A stretch of 64,000 nucleotides of DNA from CAJINA01 sp964647585 (GTDB taxonomy: Bacteria; Desulfobacterota; Desulfobacteria; Desulfobacterales; CAJINA01), in assembly GCA_964647585.1 (NCBI GenBank), contig CAZYGG010000001.1, forward strand, positions 1 through 64,000, in the 5' to 3' direction. The notes under the pieces were generated by a model. It made no database searches, was not told the origin of the DNA, and saw nothing but the letters and a program-made list of their open reading frames with translations. Both the position numbers and the translations under genes were made by a program. Shown piece after piece: positions 1-7,987 of this stretch (within the stretch, counting starts at the first letter, position 1; each line of letters starts with the position of its first letter).

Positions 1-45
1 CACCCGGTACCAGGATTCAATAAATGTCGGGCGTGTTTCAGTCAC
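1..45 (-). CDS. Start of an M50-type (site-2-protease-like) membrane peptidase, partial
   Basis: Only about 15 codons lie inside the window. After an in-frame stop at 58-60 the minus strand offers a GTG at 45 (or TTG at 51), preceded by AAGGTAGG at a good Shine-Dalgarno distance. The peptide reads MTETRPTFIESWYRV. This resembles, from memory, the N-terminus of M50-family proteins (PTFSESWYRV-like) that are encoded beside HlyD-type adaptors with GAF domains. It follows the GAF-adaptor gene in the same direction, across a 227-bp spacer filled with repeats, so it would be the last gene of the giant-protein cluster. The reading frame is seen directly; the family assignment rests on a short motif and on context. 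Confidence 0.5.
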   Translation of the reverse strand, partial: MTETRPTFIESWYRV

Positions 46-119
46 CGCCAACCTACCTTATTGCTGTGTCCTATAAGTTTCTTATGTAATGGCGTTGCCG
101 CAACAATGCTTTAAAGTGA

Positions 120-232
120 TGAAAAATCCGAAATCCGGAATGTTCTCAAGGCGAACGCCGCAATTTCGAAGCTCGGAATGTTCTCAAGGCGAACGCCGCA
201 AACAAAAGAGCAAATCATAATGACCGAAAGGA
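120..232 (-). repeat. Decayed dispersed repeat holding two copies of a 28-bp unit
   Basis: Two identical 28-bp copies lie at 136-163 and 174-201; both contain GGAATGTTCTCAAGGCGAAC. They are set in flanks that resemble, in reverse orientation, the longer repeat at 24248-24371 and 37253-37434 (GAAATCCGAAATCC, AATCATAATGACCGAAA). The same 28-mer occurs in reverse complement with one mismatch at 37284-37311. The stretch sits between the GAF-adaptor gene and the peptidase start and contains no gene. Confidence 0.75.
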
Positions 233-272
233 AGAAACAACACCTATTATTACAAATTTGTGGGACACAACA

Positions 273-2090
273 CTATAGCCACAGCTTCATCCTGAGCCAA
301 TCGGTCACCCGATGGGTCCAGATCCAGACATAGCGTTTTTTGCCCACATCGATCCGGGCCAGACCTTCCATGCCCGGCCGCATCCATTTAGGCCTGTCGA
401 GTAAACGGGCCCGCACCCGAAATGAATTGACCTGGTTGACCACCTCGGCCAGGGGCGTGATGCGCTCCACCACAAACCGAATTTTCCGATCCGGATGGCC
501 GACGGCTGCCAATTCCCCGGCCTGGCCGAGATTCACCAGCGCGATCGATTCTCCCGGCACGTAAAGCTCGGCCCGCAGCAATTCGATGTGGGCAATTTCA
601 AAGAGAACGTCGCCAGCTTCCACCGGGGCCCCCAGCTTCCGCTTGAGATCTTCCGAAACGAGCCACCCGGAAATCGGCGCAACCAGAGTGGCCTGTTCGA
701 TATGGCGTTCGATGAGGCGAATTTCGGCCGCCAGCTTTTCGATCTGAGCCGCTGCCATCTGGGCTTCGGACGTCTTCCCGTCGCGCATCGATGCCGCCCG
801 CTGCTTCCGATGCCCCTGCTGCTGAGCCTTGAGCGCGGCCAGTTCGAGGCGCAAATCGGCAGTCTCCAGCTCGCCCAACGCAGTTTGACCAGCTTTTACC
901 GCGTCGCTGGGATCCACGTGAACGCTTTTGATATACGAGTCGAACGGGGCTACAACGGCTTGCTGAATCGAGGCCTCGAAGGTGAACGGGGCATCCACGC
1001 GGTATTCCCCGCTGGCGAACACGAGAAACATGGCGATGCAAAAAAGGATGACGGCCCACAGCTTCATTGCCGTGTGCTGCGGTCCGAAGATCGTCCCCGC
1101 TTTTTTACGAACCGCGCCGGCCATGCGGGCACCGAACCACCGCGCATTTTCCCGCAGGTCCATGATCCGGGGGGCGCACAGGTCGCAGGCCAGCCGGACG
1201 GCCTCGATCTCTTCCAGGTTTGTGAACGGCCGGTCCGCAGATCGCTCCAGGGTGATGACGGCGGACACGCCGCCGTTTCGCCGGACCGGCACGCAGAGCA
1301 CGGCGGATGGACCCTGCCGCTGGGAAAGTTCCCCGGCGGCGCGGCTGACGTAGGTGGCGTCCTCGGCTGCCGGACGAATGATTTCCAGGTCCTGGTCCAG
1401 ACACTCCTCCATGGCCGCCTCGATGTCCTGGGTCAGCTTCATCTCCCGGTGAAACGTATCGGTCCGGCTCATGGCGCGGACGCGGACGTAGCGTCCCTCC
1501 AGAACGCCGAGGCTGACGCGGTGGCATCTCAATTTTTCGGCAAGCTCGTTGCACAGGGCCATGGCGGTGCTCGTGAAATGGCCGGATTGGTTGCACACCG
1601 AAATAACGCCCAGGGCCAGGGCCAGGCGATCGATTGCCTTCCGGTGCTTTTCCAGGGTCAGGTAAACTTCGCAGTAATCGAGTAGAAGCGAGGTGGTTCC
1701 CAGCTGCTTTTTTAAAGCCTCCAGCTTCCGGGGGTTTTCCTCCGGGACCAGAAATACCGCCACCGCCCGGACAATTTTCTTTTTTTTAATCGGAATGACA
1801 ATGATATGGCTGCGGGGCTGGCCGCCTGATCCCGGTTGCGGGGATTCCGGCACAATCGCCGCTTTTCCGCTGGACAGGACTTCCAGGCAGACGTTCAAGA
1901 CAGAGGCGAGCCATTGGGGCAGGGTGTTCTCGGTATCGGACGGTGGAAAAGCCGCGAGGATGGCCAGGCGATTCTCTTCGGCTTGACGAAGCATTGCGCC
2001 ACCGGCCGCCTGTACCTGTCGGCACTGCCTGGCTAGCACCCGCGTGAGAACCCTGGTGAAAGGTCCGTCGGTTTGCTGCAGTTCGCTCAT
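273..2090 (-). CDS. GAF-domain membrane-fusion (HlyD-like) adaptor protein
   Basis: A periplasmic adaptor with a sensory cytoplasmic front half. Numbering from the upstream TTG at 2099, residues 160-310 look like a GAF domain (ending in VLCVPVRRNG and a late acidic helix) and residues 65-120 like a shorter, degenerate GAF-type fold. One membrane helix follows at about 345-363, then a biotinyl-lipoyl half (VVAPFDSYIKSVHV), a short coiled coil, the second lipoyl half (TLVAPISGWLV) and a beta-barrel region. Such proteins are known beside M50-like peptidases and second adaptors in marine proteobacteria. The TTG at 2099 overlaps the stop of the preceding adaptor; the ATG at 2090, with GAAG before it, is my preferred start (605 aa). 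Export partner is unknown; role in moving the giant protein is inferred from position. Confidence 0.85.
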   Translation of the reverse strand: MSELQQTDGPFTRVLTRVLARQCRQVQAAGGAMLRQAEENRLAILAAFPPSDTENTLPQWLASVLNVCLEVLSSGKAAIVPESPQPGSGGQPRSHIIVIPIKKKKIVRAVAVFLVPEENPRKLEALKKQLGTTSLLLDYCEVYLTLEKHRKAIDRLALALGVISVCNQSGHFTSTAMALCNELAEKLRCHRVSLGVLEGRYVRVRAMSRTDTFHREMKLTQDIEAAMEECLDQDLEIIRPAAEDATYVSRAAGELSQRQGPSAVLCVPVRRNGGVSAVITLERSADRPFTNLEEIEAVRLACDLCAPRIMDLRENARWFGARMAGAVRKKAGTIFGPQHTAMKLWAVILFCIAMFLVFASGEYRVDAPFTFEASIQQAVVAPFDSYIKSVHVDPSDAVKAGQTALGELETADLRLELAALKAQQQGHRKQRAASMRDGKTSEAQMAAAQIEKLAAEIRLIERHIEQATLVAPISGWLVSEDLKRKLGAPVEAGDVLFEIAHIELLRAELYVPGESIALVNLGQAGELAAVGHPDRKIRFVVERITPLAEVVNQVNSFRVRARLLDRPKWMRPGMEGLARIDVGKKRYVWIWTHRVTDWLRMKLWL

Positions 2091-2095
2091 CGTCT

Positions 2096-2950
2096 TCAAT
2101 TTTGGGAAGTGCCCGCACCCTTGCCGCTTCGAATCTGTGGAAAGCCGACGATCACCCGCTCGCCTGCCGGACGATCGGAAGGATTGCTCACTTCGATACG
2201 GACCCGCAGGGTGTCGCTGGCCGCATCGGCGACGGACGAGATGTAGACAATGCGACCATCCGTTGATTTACCGGTTGGTTCACCCGGAAACAGGACCACG
2301 GCCTTTTGCCCCACAACCAGCTGCTTTACCTGGGGCAGTGGAACCGGGACATCGAGCCAGAGCGGATCGGCCCGGACCAGTTGAACCACCGGCCCGAGTT
2401 TTTCAACGCCTTCGCCGGCCTCCATGGAGACTTTTTCTACGCGCCCCGGAATCGGGGACACGATGCGCATGCGTTCAAGCTGTTGGACGGCCTGGGAATA
2501 CTGGCGCTGAAACTGCTCCTGTTCGATTTTCGCCGCCTGGAGAGAAAGCTTCGCCATCCGGACGCTCAGCTTCATATGCGCGACTTCCCAGTCGCTGACC
2601 GCACCTTTTTGCCTGGCCGCATCGAGCTTTTCCAGGTCCACCATTTTCTGGGCCAGTTCCGCCTTTGCCGACAGGATGCGGGTCTTGTCCGCGGCCTGAA
2701 TCTTCAACTGCTCGGTTTGAATTCTTTCGGGGCCATCATGCAACGAAGCCAGCAGCGCACCTTTTTCCACGGTGTCGCCTTCTTTGACGAGAATCTCGGC
2801 GATTTTTCCGGAAACAACAAAGGAAAGCGTGATGTCCGCGCTGGGAATGGTCACTGCCTGAACTTCCAGCGAATGGGAGACAGCCGGGCTGACGGCCAGG
2901 AGCCCGATGACAGTTATCAGAAACAGGTTTGATTTGAATTTGGCAATCAT
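2096..2950 (-). CDS. Periplasmic adaptor (HlyD/RND membrane-fusion family)
   Basis: A 284-residue secreted adaptor. Residues 1-26 form a signal peptide (LFLITVIGLLAVSPA, then a small-residue cleavage site). The first lipoyl half lies near 47-70 (SGKIAEILVKEGDTVEKG), a helical hairpin at about 75-155, and the second lipoyl half near 160-185 (VSPIPGRVEKVSMEAGEGV), followed by a beta-barrel. It is shorter than classical AcrA (about 400 aa) because the last membrane-proximal domain is minimal. It overlaps the GAF-adaptor gene, so the two are translated together; two different adaptors side by side are typical of this cluster type. No Shine-Dalgarno is evident before the ATG. Upstream lies a 275-bp spacer with an inverted repeat, so it may have its own promoter. 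Confidence 0.88.
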   Translation of the reverse strand: MIAKFKSNLFLITVIGLLAVSPAVSHSLEVQAVTIPSADITLSFVVSGKIAEILVKEGDTVEKGALLASLHDGPERIQTEQLKIQAADKTRILSAKAELAQKMVDLEKLDAARQKGAVSDWEVAHMKLSVRMAKLSLQAAKIEQEQFQRQYSQAVQQLERMRIVSPIPGRVEKVSMEAGEGVEKLGPVVQLVRADPLWLDVPVPLPQVKQLVVGQKAVVLFPGEPTGKSTDGRIVYISSVADAASDTLRVRIEVSNPSDRPAGERVIVGFPQIRSGKGAGTSQN

Positions 2951-3090
2951 AAGTCAACTTTTATAATATTTCAGGCCATTTGTCCATCAATACCAATTTT
3001 GATTTCAAAAGAAGTTCTGATTCCGGATATTTCACAGCGCCTTTACCTTCAGTCTTGATGAACTCGTAAAAAGTCGAATCTTCCCCTATT

Positions 3091-3166
3091 TTGTCATCCC
3101 GGCGAAGGCCGGGATCCAGTGATTTCAGGTACTTCTGGACTCCGGCCTTCGCCGGAGTGACGGGCT
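3091..3166. repeat. Intergenic inverted repeat (GGCCTTCGCCGG type)
   Basis: Two arms, GGCGAAGGCCGGGATCCAG at about 3101-3119 and CTCCGGCCTTCGCCGGAGTG at 3139-3158, are near reverse complements and can fold into a hairpin. This is a widespread bacterial intergenic repeat; when translated it yields spurious TPAKAGVQ...LDPGLRRDD peptides. It lies in the 275-bp gap between the EAL protein and the first adaptor gene and may act as a stabiliser or attenuator of the operon mRNA. I see nothing else in this spacer. Confidence 0.8.
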
Positions 3167-3225
3167 TTGGCACTTTTTACGGTTTTATCAGTCTTCAGCC
3201 TTCAACCTTTAACCTGATCCGCTTT

Positions 3226-5022
3226 TCAATCTTTTTCTGCAGCGCGCTCATGTCGCTGACGATTCGCGCTGTGAAAAAGCTGCTCAAGTTCGGAGCTCGG
3301 AATCGGCATACTGCATAATTCCCCTTGAAACAGGTCACAGCGCTGCTGCTTCAGGAAGTCGAGCTGTTTTTTGTTCCTAACGCCTTCGGCAACGGTCAGC
3401 ATACCCAAATTTTTTCCCAGATAAATCACTGAGGAAGCGAGGGCCAGGCTGTTGTCTTCCTCGAACAAATCCCGTATAAAAGACTGGTCGATTTTCAGCT
3501 CATCCACCGGAAGCCTTCTAAGGTAATTCAACGAAGAAAAACCCACACCAAAATCGTCGACGGCCAGGGCCAAGCCCAGGGATTTGAGTTGTCGCAGGAT
3601 GTCGATTTTTTCCTCGACAGCGTCCATCATAATACTTTCGGTAAGCTCGAGTGTCAGAAATTGCGGATCGATTCCGGATTTTGCGATGATTTTCTCAACA
3701 ACCTTCGGCAGCCTTGGATCCAGGAACTGGATGGTGGACAAATTGACCGATATACCGATCGGCATATTTTCTTGCCGATGCCATTTCGCCAATTGCATGC
3801 AGGCCTTGTAAAGAATCCACGTTCCAATGGGAATGATGAGTTCGGTTTCCTCGGCCACCGGGATGAACTCAACCGGCGAGACGATGCGGCCATCATCCCT
3901 TTTCCAGCGAACCAGCGCCTCAGCGCCGACGATGGCCCCCGTTAAGGTATCCACCCGGGGCTGGTAAAGCAGGAACAATTCGTGCTTTTCGATCGCCTTG
4001 CGGAGCCCGGATTCCAAATTCAAGCGTTTGCGATACTGCTGACCAATTTTTCGCGAGGAAAATTCAAACGCATTGCCACCCCGCGCTTTTACATAATTTC
4101 TGGCACTTGAGGCCTGCCGCATTAACCCGACAGCGTCCACGTTCTTACCCGGATATGTCGCAATGCCGACACTGGCCGTCAGGTAGACCTCGCGATCTTC
4201 TATGACCAGCGGCTTTCTGATTAACTTGAGGATGTGCCGGGCCATCATTGCGGCTGTTTCTGCTTTGGGCAAAGGATGCAGCAGAAGCGAAAAAATACTG
4301 CCCTCGAAACGCGAAAGGTAGACATCGGTCTTTTTCTCCAGATCGGAGCGGCCCCGGGGATCCTCTTTACGGACCACCGTCTGAAGGCGTTGAGCGACCT
4401 TGCGCAGGACTTCGTCCCCGGCCAGCAACCCGACGGTGTTGCTAATGGTATCGAACTGGTCCAGTTCGATACTCAACACGGCGAGTCGGTTTCCAGCCTG
4501 CCGCGCCCATCTCAGGGCCCAATCAAGATGCTCAAAGAAGGTGTGACGGTTGGGCAGACTGGTGTGACGGTCGTAATAGGCCAGTTGATCCAGGTATGCT
4601 TTAGCCGCAAGGGTGTTGCGCACTCTCAGCCTGAGCTCACTGGGATCGACCGGTTTGCCCAGGAAATCGGTCGCGCCCAGATCCAGGCAGTTTAGCTTGT
4701 CTTCCGTCTTCTCCGATGATGTCAGTATGATCACGGGAAGGTGTTGGAATTTCGAGGACGCCCGCACCGCTTTCAGAATATCGAACCCGGACACCTCGGG
4801 CATCATGAGATCCAGCAGCAAAAGATCCGGGCGCTTTTCCCCGAGCATGGTCAATGCCTGAGTCGCGTCGTCAACCAGGGTAAAATTTTGATATCCATCC
4901 GCCTGCAGAAAAGAGCGGATCACCGCCATGGTGGTTGGCTCGTCATCAACCATCATAATTTTTGCATCAAGCAGCGACTGCATCGATTCCGACTTGATGT
5001 CTTGCGATTTCGATTCCGTCAT
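3226..5022 (-). CDS. Response regulator with degenerate GGDEF and intact-looking EAL domain
   Basis: A c-di-GMP-linked response regulator of 598 residues counted from the ATG at 5022, which has GAGAA eight bases upstream. The longer frame to 5100 would overlap the kinase gene. The REC domain (20-140) has the acidic pair VDDE and phospho-acceptor Asp71 (LLLLDLMMP). In the GGDEF domain (about 145-325) the signature is replaced by RFEGSIF at 238-244, so cyclase activity is unlikely. The EAL domain (about 345-590) keeps EAL at 368-370, ELTES, DDFGVGFSSL, KIDQSFI and AEGV, so it could hydrolyse c-di-GMP. It lies 34 bp after the hybrid kinase in the same direction and is its likely phosphorelay output. 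Confidence 0.93.
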   Translation of the reverse strand: MTESKSQDIKSESMQSLLDAKIMMVDDEPTTMAVIRSFLQADGYQNFTLVDDATQALTMLGEKRPDLLLLDLMMPEVSGFDILKAVRASSKFQHLPVIILTSSEKTEDKLNCLDLGATDFLGKPVDPSELRLRVRNTLAAKAYLDQLAYYDRHTSLPNRHTFFEHLDWALRWARQAGNRLAVLSIELDQFDTISNTVGLLAGDEVLRKVAQRLQTVVRKEDPRGRSDLEKKTDVYLSRFEGSIFSLLLHPLPKAETAAMMARHILKLIRKPLVIEDREVYLTASVGIATYPGKNVDAVGLMRQASSARNYVKARGGNAFEFSSRKIGQQYRKRLNLESGLRKAIEKHELFLLYQPRVDTLTGAIVGAEALVRWKRDDGRIVSPVEFIPVAEETELIIPIGTWILYKACMQLAKWHRQENMPIGISVNLSTIQFLDPRLPKVVEKIIAKSGIDPQFLTLELTESIMMDAVEEKIDILRQLKSLGLALAVDDFGVGFSSLNYLRRLPVDELKIDQSFIRDLFEEDNSLALASSVIYLGKNLGMLTVAEGVRNKKQLDFLKQQRCDLFQGELCSMPIPSSELEQLFHSANRQRHERAAEKD

Positions 5023-5056
5023 AGGTTCTCGCGTGTGCCCTGGGTAAAGCCTTCGG

Positions 5057-7984
5057 TTAGATGATTGATGCCGTCTCCGGGTCGTTTCCGCCGTCGGCAT
5101 CCGGCGGCAGGGCCGCGTTCTTCAGCCGCTTTACCTGATCCAGCACTCCGCCGGCCTGGTCCGCCTGCTGAGCCCGGGCGAATTTTTCGAGCTCCGCGGC
5201 CGGTTTCGTGAACTGATCAAAGCCCACGGTACCCCCTGACCCTTTCAGCCAGTGCGACAGGGATGCCAGCTGTTCCCAATCTTCCTGCGCATAGGCCTGC
5301 TCCATTTTTGGCATGTTATCATCGAGCGTTTCGATGAAAAGGTCAATAATCGGTTTAAATTCAGGCAGCTCCGCATACCGTGAAATAAAAGGTTTAACGG
5401 CGGCACCCGGAGTGGGGGCAGATAAAGGGGCGTCTTCCGGAGCCGGCGGCGCTACGTCTCCGGTCCCGGTATCCGCAGATGCCGTCAGGTCATTTAGAGA
5501 GGCCGCGAGGCGAGCGGCCAGCTTGCGAATAGCGGTCCAGGCTGCGTTCATTTCAGATGCGTTGCCCCCTTCATTTGCCAGCAGTTCCAGCTGTCTGGCC
5601 GGCTTGGTAAATTCATCGAAACCCACGGTACCGCCTGCTCCTTTGAGCCAGTGAGCGAAGGCGGCTATTTCGGCAAGGTCACCCCGGATCCGGGCCTTGA
5701 CCGCGGATTGCAGCCTGTCGCGAAGCTGGGAATCAAAATGGATAATGATTTTCTGAAACTCCGGGTTACTGACCGGCAGACTCGATACAAGGGGACGCTG
5801 CGGTGCGCTATTCTTATCCACGGGAGCGGTTTCCGGCAGTGCGGCAGGGCCGGGAGACGCAGCGCCCGTTTCCGGGACCTGCTCGCCGCCCACGAGATCC
5901 GCCATCAACTGCATCAACTGATCAATGTCGATGGGCTTGGGCAGGTACCCTGAGTATCCCGCCTCCAGGCAATCCTGCTCAAAGCCTTTTATGACGTTGG
6001 CGGTCATGGCGATGATCGCTGACTTTACGCCGTTCTGCCTCATTTTCCCCGCAGCGGTAAAGCCGTCCATAACCGGCATGTTTACATCCATCAAAATGAC
6101 GTCGTAGGGTTCGGCGGTCGCTTTTTTAACACCCTCCAGCCCATTTTCCGCCTCGTAAAAGTCAACGCCCGCCTCGGTGAGCAACAGCCGAAGGAGTTCC
6201 CGGGTTTCAAGGCCGTCTTCCACAACCAGGACGCGCGCACTGTTCAGCCGCCATCGGGCCGGGTTTTCTTTTTCGGCCTCTTCCAGGGTCAACGCCATCT
6301 CCTCGGGTTGGAGGAAAGGAATCGATGTCGTGTCTCCGGCAGACAGGAAAACCCTGAACCGGCTGCCCTTTCCCGGCCGACTGGACACCCGGATATCGCC
6401 ACCCAGCATGCGGGCAAATTTACGGCTGATGGAAAGGCCGAGACCCGTTCCGCCGAAACGGCGGGTGACCGAGGAATCCGCCTGGGTAAAGGGGTCGAAA
6501 ATGCTCTCGAACTGGTCGCTCGGGATGCCGATGCCGGTGTCAGTGACATCGACAACCAGGCGGGACCCCTGGCGGTTTTCCTCGAAGCGCAGGCCAATCG
6601 TCACACCGCCTGTTTCCGTAAACTTGATGGCGTTTCCGACCAGGTTGAAAACAATCTGCCGGAAGCGCGCCGGATCAGTTTCAATTTTTTGCGGCAGCGC
6701 ACTCTTGGCAATGAAGTGGAGATAAATTCCTTTTTCTTCCGACTGGACTTTCAGGGTCTGAATGACTTCCTGGGCAATCCGGTGGGGTTCGGCCCAGGTT
6801 TTTTCCACCTCGACGTGGCCGGACTCGACTTTCGACAGGTCCAGGATGTCATTGATCAGGGCCAGCAGGTTTTTGCCGCTGGAATGAATGGTGTTGAGGT
6901 GCTTGCGGGTCTCTTCCTTGCTGTGGGCATAACCGCGTTTGAGAATCTCCGTGAAACCGAGAATGGAATTCATAGGGGTGCGGATTTCGTGGCTCATGCT
7001 GGCGAGAAACACACTCTTGGCCTGGTTGGCGGTTTCCGCTTCTTCCTTGGATTTGCGCAGTTCGATCTCTTTTTTCTCGAGCAGCGTCACATCGTCGAAG
7101 CTGATGAGCACCCCCGCACATTTATCAGCGGAACCCATCACCGGTGCGCAGTTGACATTGAAGGTCCGCCACTCATCGTCCGAAATCTGCAGCCGCAACA
7201 TTTTGTTTGTCTGCAGCTCTCCCTGTTCCAGGGCCTGGATCCACGGACGGTTTTCCTTTTCTATTTTATTTCCTTCCGTGTCGATCCAGGGCAATTCTCC
7301 GGCCTTGTGGCCGAGAAACTTCTCCGGCGATTTTTCAAACATGTCGGCAAAAGACTTGTTGGCGAGTACGATTTGTTCCTTCGGGTCAACGACCAGCAAA
7401 CCCTCTGCCATGGTGTCCAGGGCGGCCCGCACCCGTCCGGGGATGGCCTGGGAGGGGTCCAGTTGACGCAGCACTCTGCCCAGATACAGGTAAAAGGCGA
7501 CAAAACATCCCAGCCCGAGGAACAGCCCGATCTGGACCCATGGAATTTGAAGCATCCCCTTGAAACCTTCTCCTCGCAGGGGCTCGAAGCGCAGCTCCAG
7601 CTGCCCCCATTTTTGCCGGCCGTCGGATATGGGGACCCGGATCTGGTTGGCTTTCGTAAATTTTGCTTCCATGGGTTGCCAGAGCCCCTCGTGATCACCG
7701 ATCGAAATCAGGCTGCGGCCATCCGTCCGTCGCAGGGCCAGGGAATGCAGACCGGGATTTCTTTTTACAATCAGGTCCAGGTCGGCTTCCAGGTGCTGAA
7801 AGTCGGACCGCATCACCAGGGCCGCGCAGTGTACCGCAACGGCTTCGGCCAGGGACGCGCGTCCCTCGCGAACCGCGCCGATCCGGTCCGGAATGATGCC
7901 GAGATAGAGCGCCAGAAAGATGAGGCTGATCAACAGGCCGACCATTCCTGATACCACGCGGAATTTGACGCTCAACCATCCCAT
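5057..7984 (-). CDS. Membrane hybrid sensor histidine kinase with PAS, REC and two Hpt domains
   Basis: A 975-residue phosphorelay kinase. Two membrane helices (9-31 and about 148-168) enclose a periplasmic sensor of roughly 115 residues that I cannot assign. Then come a PAS domain (185-300), HisKA with SHEIRTP (His332), a HATPase domain with N-box NLVGNAIKF and G-boxes DTGIGI and GGTGLGL, a REC domain with Asp633 (ILMDVNMP), and two Hpt domains with the same motif HWLKGxGGTVGF at His778 and His911. It starts 3 bp after the giant gene's stop, so the two are surely co-transcribed. There is no DNA-binding output; the REC-GGDEF-EAL protein just downstream is the obvious receiver. Tandem Hpt domains are uncommon. 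Confidence 0.95.
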   Translation of the reverse strand: MGWLSVKFRVVSGMVGLLISLIFLALYLGIIPDRIGAVREGRASLAEAVAVHCAALVMRSDFQHLEADLDLIVKRNPGLHSLALRRTDGRSLISIGDHEGLWQPMEAKFTKANQIRVPISDGRQKWGQLELRFEPLRGEGFKGMLQIPWVQIGLFLGLGCFVAFYLYLGRVLRQLDPSQAIPGRVRAALDTMAEGLLVVDPKEQIVLANKSFADMFEKSPEKFLGHKAGELPWIDTEGNKIEKENRPWIQALEQGELQTNKMLRLQISDDEWRTFNVNCAPVMGSADKCAGVLISFDDVTLLEKKEIELRKSKEEAETANQAKSVFLASMSHEIRTPMNSILGFTEILKRGYAHSKEETRKHLNTIHSSGKNLLALINDILDLSKVESGHVEVEKTWAEPHRIAQEVIQTLKVQSEEKGIYLHFIAKSALPQKIETDPARFRQIVFNLVGNAIKFTETGGVTIGLRFEENRQGSRLVVDVTDTGIGIPSDQFESIFDPFTQADSSVTRRFGGTGLGLSISRKFARMLGGDIRVSSRPGKGSRFRVFLSAGDTTSIPFLQPEEMALTLEEAEKENPARWRLNSARVLVVEDGLETRELLRLLLTEAGVDFYEAENGLEGVKKATAEPYDVILMDVNMPVMDGFTAAGKMRQNGVKSAIIAMTANVIKGFEQDCLEAGYSGYLPKPIDIDQLMQLMADLVGGEQVPETGAASPGPAALPETAPVDKNSAPQRPLVSSLPVSNPEFQKIIIHFDSQLRDRLQSAVKARIRGDLAEIAAFAHWLKGAGGTVGFDEFTKPARQLELLANEGGNASEMNAAWTAIRKLAARLAASLNDLTASADTGTGDVAPPAPEDAPLSAPTPGAAVKPFISRYAELPEFKPIIDLFIETLDDNMPKMEQAYAQEDWEQLASLSHWLKGSGGTVGFDQFTKPAAELEKFARAQQADQAGGVLDQVKRLKNAALPPDADGGNDPETASII

Positions 7985-7987
7985 AAT

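Noticed and set aside
495..1685. Long plus-strand frame of 396 codons opposite the GAF-adaptor gene
   Set aside because: It is an antisense shadow in high-GC coding DNA with no motif; the minus frame has clear GAF and lipoyl domains.
2961..3173. Minus-strand frame with TPAKAGVQ and LDPGLRRDD
   Set aside because: This peptide pattern is the known spurious translation of a dispersed intergenic inverted repeat.
6308..7951. Long plus-strand frame of 547 codons opposite the hybrid kinase
   Set aside because: Antisense shadow; the kinase motifs on minus are unambiguous.
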